Source: an uncultured Ruminococcus sp.
Lineage (GTDB): Bacteria > Bacillota > Clostridia > Oscillospirales > Ruminococcaceae
Assembly: GCA_902796865.1 (NCBI GenBank)
Contig: CADBQZ010000158.1
Location: 1-7,998, forward strand
Length of the DNA stretch: 7,998 bases
Direction of reading: 5' to 3'
Shown here one piece after another: positions 7,416-7,998 of this stretch. The translations under genes and the position numbers were made by a program. Position 1 is the stretch's first letter, and each line of letters begins with the position of its first letter. The notes below the pieces were generated by a model. It was not told where the DNA came from. It did not search any database and saw nothing but the letters and a program-made list of their open reading frames with translations.

Positions 7416-7733
7416 AAAATAGGCAGAAAAACCACGCAGGAAGAACGTGTCGAGAACGTAGCATTCTGTATTGAGAACGGCAAGGATTATGGACTTGCAA
7501 CGGAGAAATACGGCATATCCTATCAGCAGATCTATTCGTGGGTGCGCAAGTATGAAGCGAAGGGAGTCGAGGGACTCACAGAACGTCGAGGAAAGGCAAA
7601 ACCGGAAGATGCGCTCACAGAAGCAGACAGGCTTCGTATGGAAAACAAGATACTGCAAGCCAAGCTGAAAAATATGGAAATGGAGAATAAACTGCTAAAA
7701 AAACTCAGGGAGCTTCAAGGGGGTGGTCACTGA
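7416..7733 (+). CDS. IS3-family transposase OrfA, no conventional start codon
   Basis: OrfA binds the element's ends and supplies the N-terminal part of the OrfAB transposase. The frame opens after TGA at 7413-7415. The recognisable protein begins G-R-K-T-T-Q-E-E-R at 7422, directly preceded by ATA (7419) where an ATG would be expected. No ATG, GTG, TTG or CTG occurs in frame before GTG at 7542, and starting there would remove the helix-turn-helix. Counting from ATA, residues about 12-50 are the HTH region (GKDYGLATEKYGISYQQIYSWV). Residues about 66-99 form a leucine-zipper-like coiled coil (LRMENKILQAKLKNMEMENK). The HTH and coiled coil are otherwise intact. Either the start codon was lost by a G-to-A change or translation begins at a rare ATA codon. 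No ribosome binding site is visible upstream, which favours decay. Confidence 0.8.
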   Translation, partial: KIGRKTTQEERVENVAFCIENGKDYGLATEKYGISYQQIYSWVRKYEAKGVEGLTERRGKAKPEDALTEADRLRMENKILQAKLKNMEMENKLLKKLRELQGGGH

Positions 7734-7998
7734 GCGGAGTACGAAATGAGGAAAAGTATCTGGCGATCCAATACATGAACGAAGCAGAGCATTATCCGAT
7801 TCAAAAGCTCTGCGCTGCTGTACACGTTGCACGCTCGGCGTACTACAAGTGGCTGCATCGGAAGCCAAGCCATAGCCAACAAGTTAATGAGCAGCTTGTA
7901 GAATGGATCAGACAGCACTATGAGGAACGTAACGGCATTTTAGGTTATCGTCAGATGACGGTCGTGCTCAACCGTGAGCATGATGCACATTTCAACAA
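7691..7998 (+). CDS. IS3-family transposase OrfB, N-terminal part (3'-partial)
   Basis: This frame opens after TAA at 7688-7690 and stays open to the window end. It encodes VRNEEKYLAIQYMNEAEH, then KLCAAVHVARSAYYKWLHRK and NGILGYRQMTVVLNRE. These are typical of the HTH_21-like region that precedes the integrase core in IS3-family OrfB. The DDE catalytic domain lies beyond base 7998 and cannot be assessed. There is no ATG near the beginning of the conserved protein, so it is expected to be made mainly as an OrfA-OrfB fusion by -1 frameshifting at 7697-7703. A purine-rich AAGGGGG at 7717-7723, seven bases before CTG 7730, could allow weak separate initiation, but this is speculative. Confidence 0.85.
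7697..7703 (+). other. A7 slippery site for OrfA-OrfB -1 frameshifting
   Basis: In the orfA frame the codons are CTA-AAA-AAA-CTC, so A-AAA-AAA fits the X-XXY-YYZ rule. Slipping back one base joins orfA residues ...LLKK to orfB TQGASRGW. A 5-bp stem, CTCAG (7704-7708) with CTGAG (7730-7734), and the purine-rich stretch inside it may act as stimulators, though the stem starts closer to the slip site than usual. Programmed frameshifting is the known expression mode of IS3-family transposases. Confidence 0.75.

Larger units (their letters stand above)
7386..7998 (+). mobile_element. IS3-family insertion sequence, left part (right part outside window)
   Basis: Two overlapping reading frames with the order HTH/leucine-zipper orfA, then orfB in the -1 frame with an A7 slippery run between, are the hallmark of IS3-family elements. 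The protein style is closest to the IS150 subgroup as I know it. The left end is not proven. TG at 7386-7387 is a candidate because IS3-family ends usually start with TG, and it lies 33 bases before the orfA reading frame. The right inverted repeat and target duplication are out of view, so completeness cannot be judged. Confidence 0.75.

Noticed and set aside
7542..7733. GTG at 7542 as the start of a small separate protein
   Set aside because: The same frame upstream encodes the expected transposase helix-turn-helix, so this start would cut a known domain.
1..7998. tRNA, rRNA, CRISPR array, riboswitch or replication origin
   Set aside because: I saw no cloverleaf, spaced direct repeats, conserved aptamer pattern or origin-like box cluster. 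Coding genes fill most of the window.

Overview
The window is a bacterial signal-transduction locus with an insertion sequence at its right edge. The DNA is moderately AT-rich. Shine-Dalgarno sites are strong (AGGAG, AGAGG) and the one clear promoter is a sigma-A/sigma-70 type. The protein styles (multi-domain hybrid kinase, dCache chemoreceptor with two HAMP-like segments, IS3-type transposase with a YSWVRKYE helix) fit a motile member of the Clostridia (Bacillota). This placement is an inference from style, not from a marker gene.

Layout, all on the + strand. Bases 2-676 hold the 3' part of a response-regulator gene whose true start lies left of the window. Its visible part is the second half of a degenerate receiver followed by one complete receiver, with no output domain. 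Fifteen bases later, behind a good ribosome binding site, comes a large membrane hybrid histidine kinase (692-4339). It has two membrane segments around an extracellular dCache sensor, four tandem copies of a ~140-residue PAS-like module, HisKA and HATPase domains, and the first half of a receiver. The receiver breaks at a run of seven A residues. The rest of the receiver, with the phospho-acceptor Asp, plus an Hpt domain and a helical tail, continue in the -1 frame to 5223. The two pieces together would make one kinase-receiver-Hpt phosphorelay protein of about 1510 residues.

Bases 5224-5355 form an AT-rich intergenic region with a near-consensus promoter (TAGACA, 17 bases, TATAAT with extended -10) and three consecutive inverted repeats. 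Two of these overlap the promoter elements. This promoter drives a 660-residue methyl-accepting chemotaxis protein (5356-7338), also with a dCache sensor. A GC-rich stem-loop at 7359-7387 follows it.

From about 7386 to the window end lies the left part of an IS3-family element: orfA without a conventional start codon, an A7 frameshift site, and the N-terminal part of orfB, cut by the window end.

Functionally, the response regulator and kinase look like one operon and a phosphorelay. The adjacent chemoreceptor has its own promoter but a sensor of the same fold, which suggests, without proving, that both respond to related small molecules. The points most worth a second look are the kinase frameshift, the four-fold intracellular module, and the nested palindromes at the chemoreceptor promoter.
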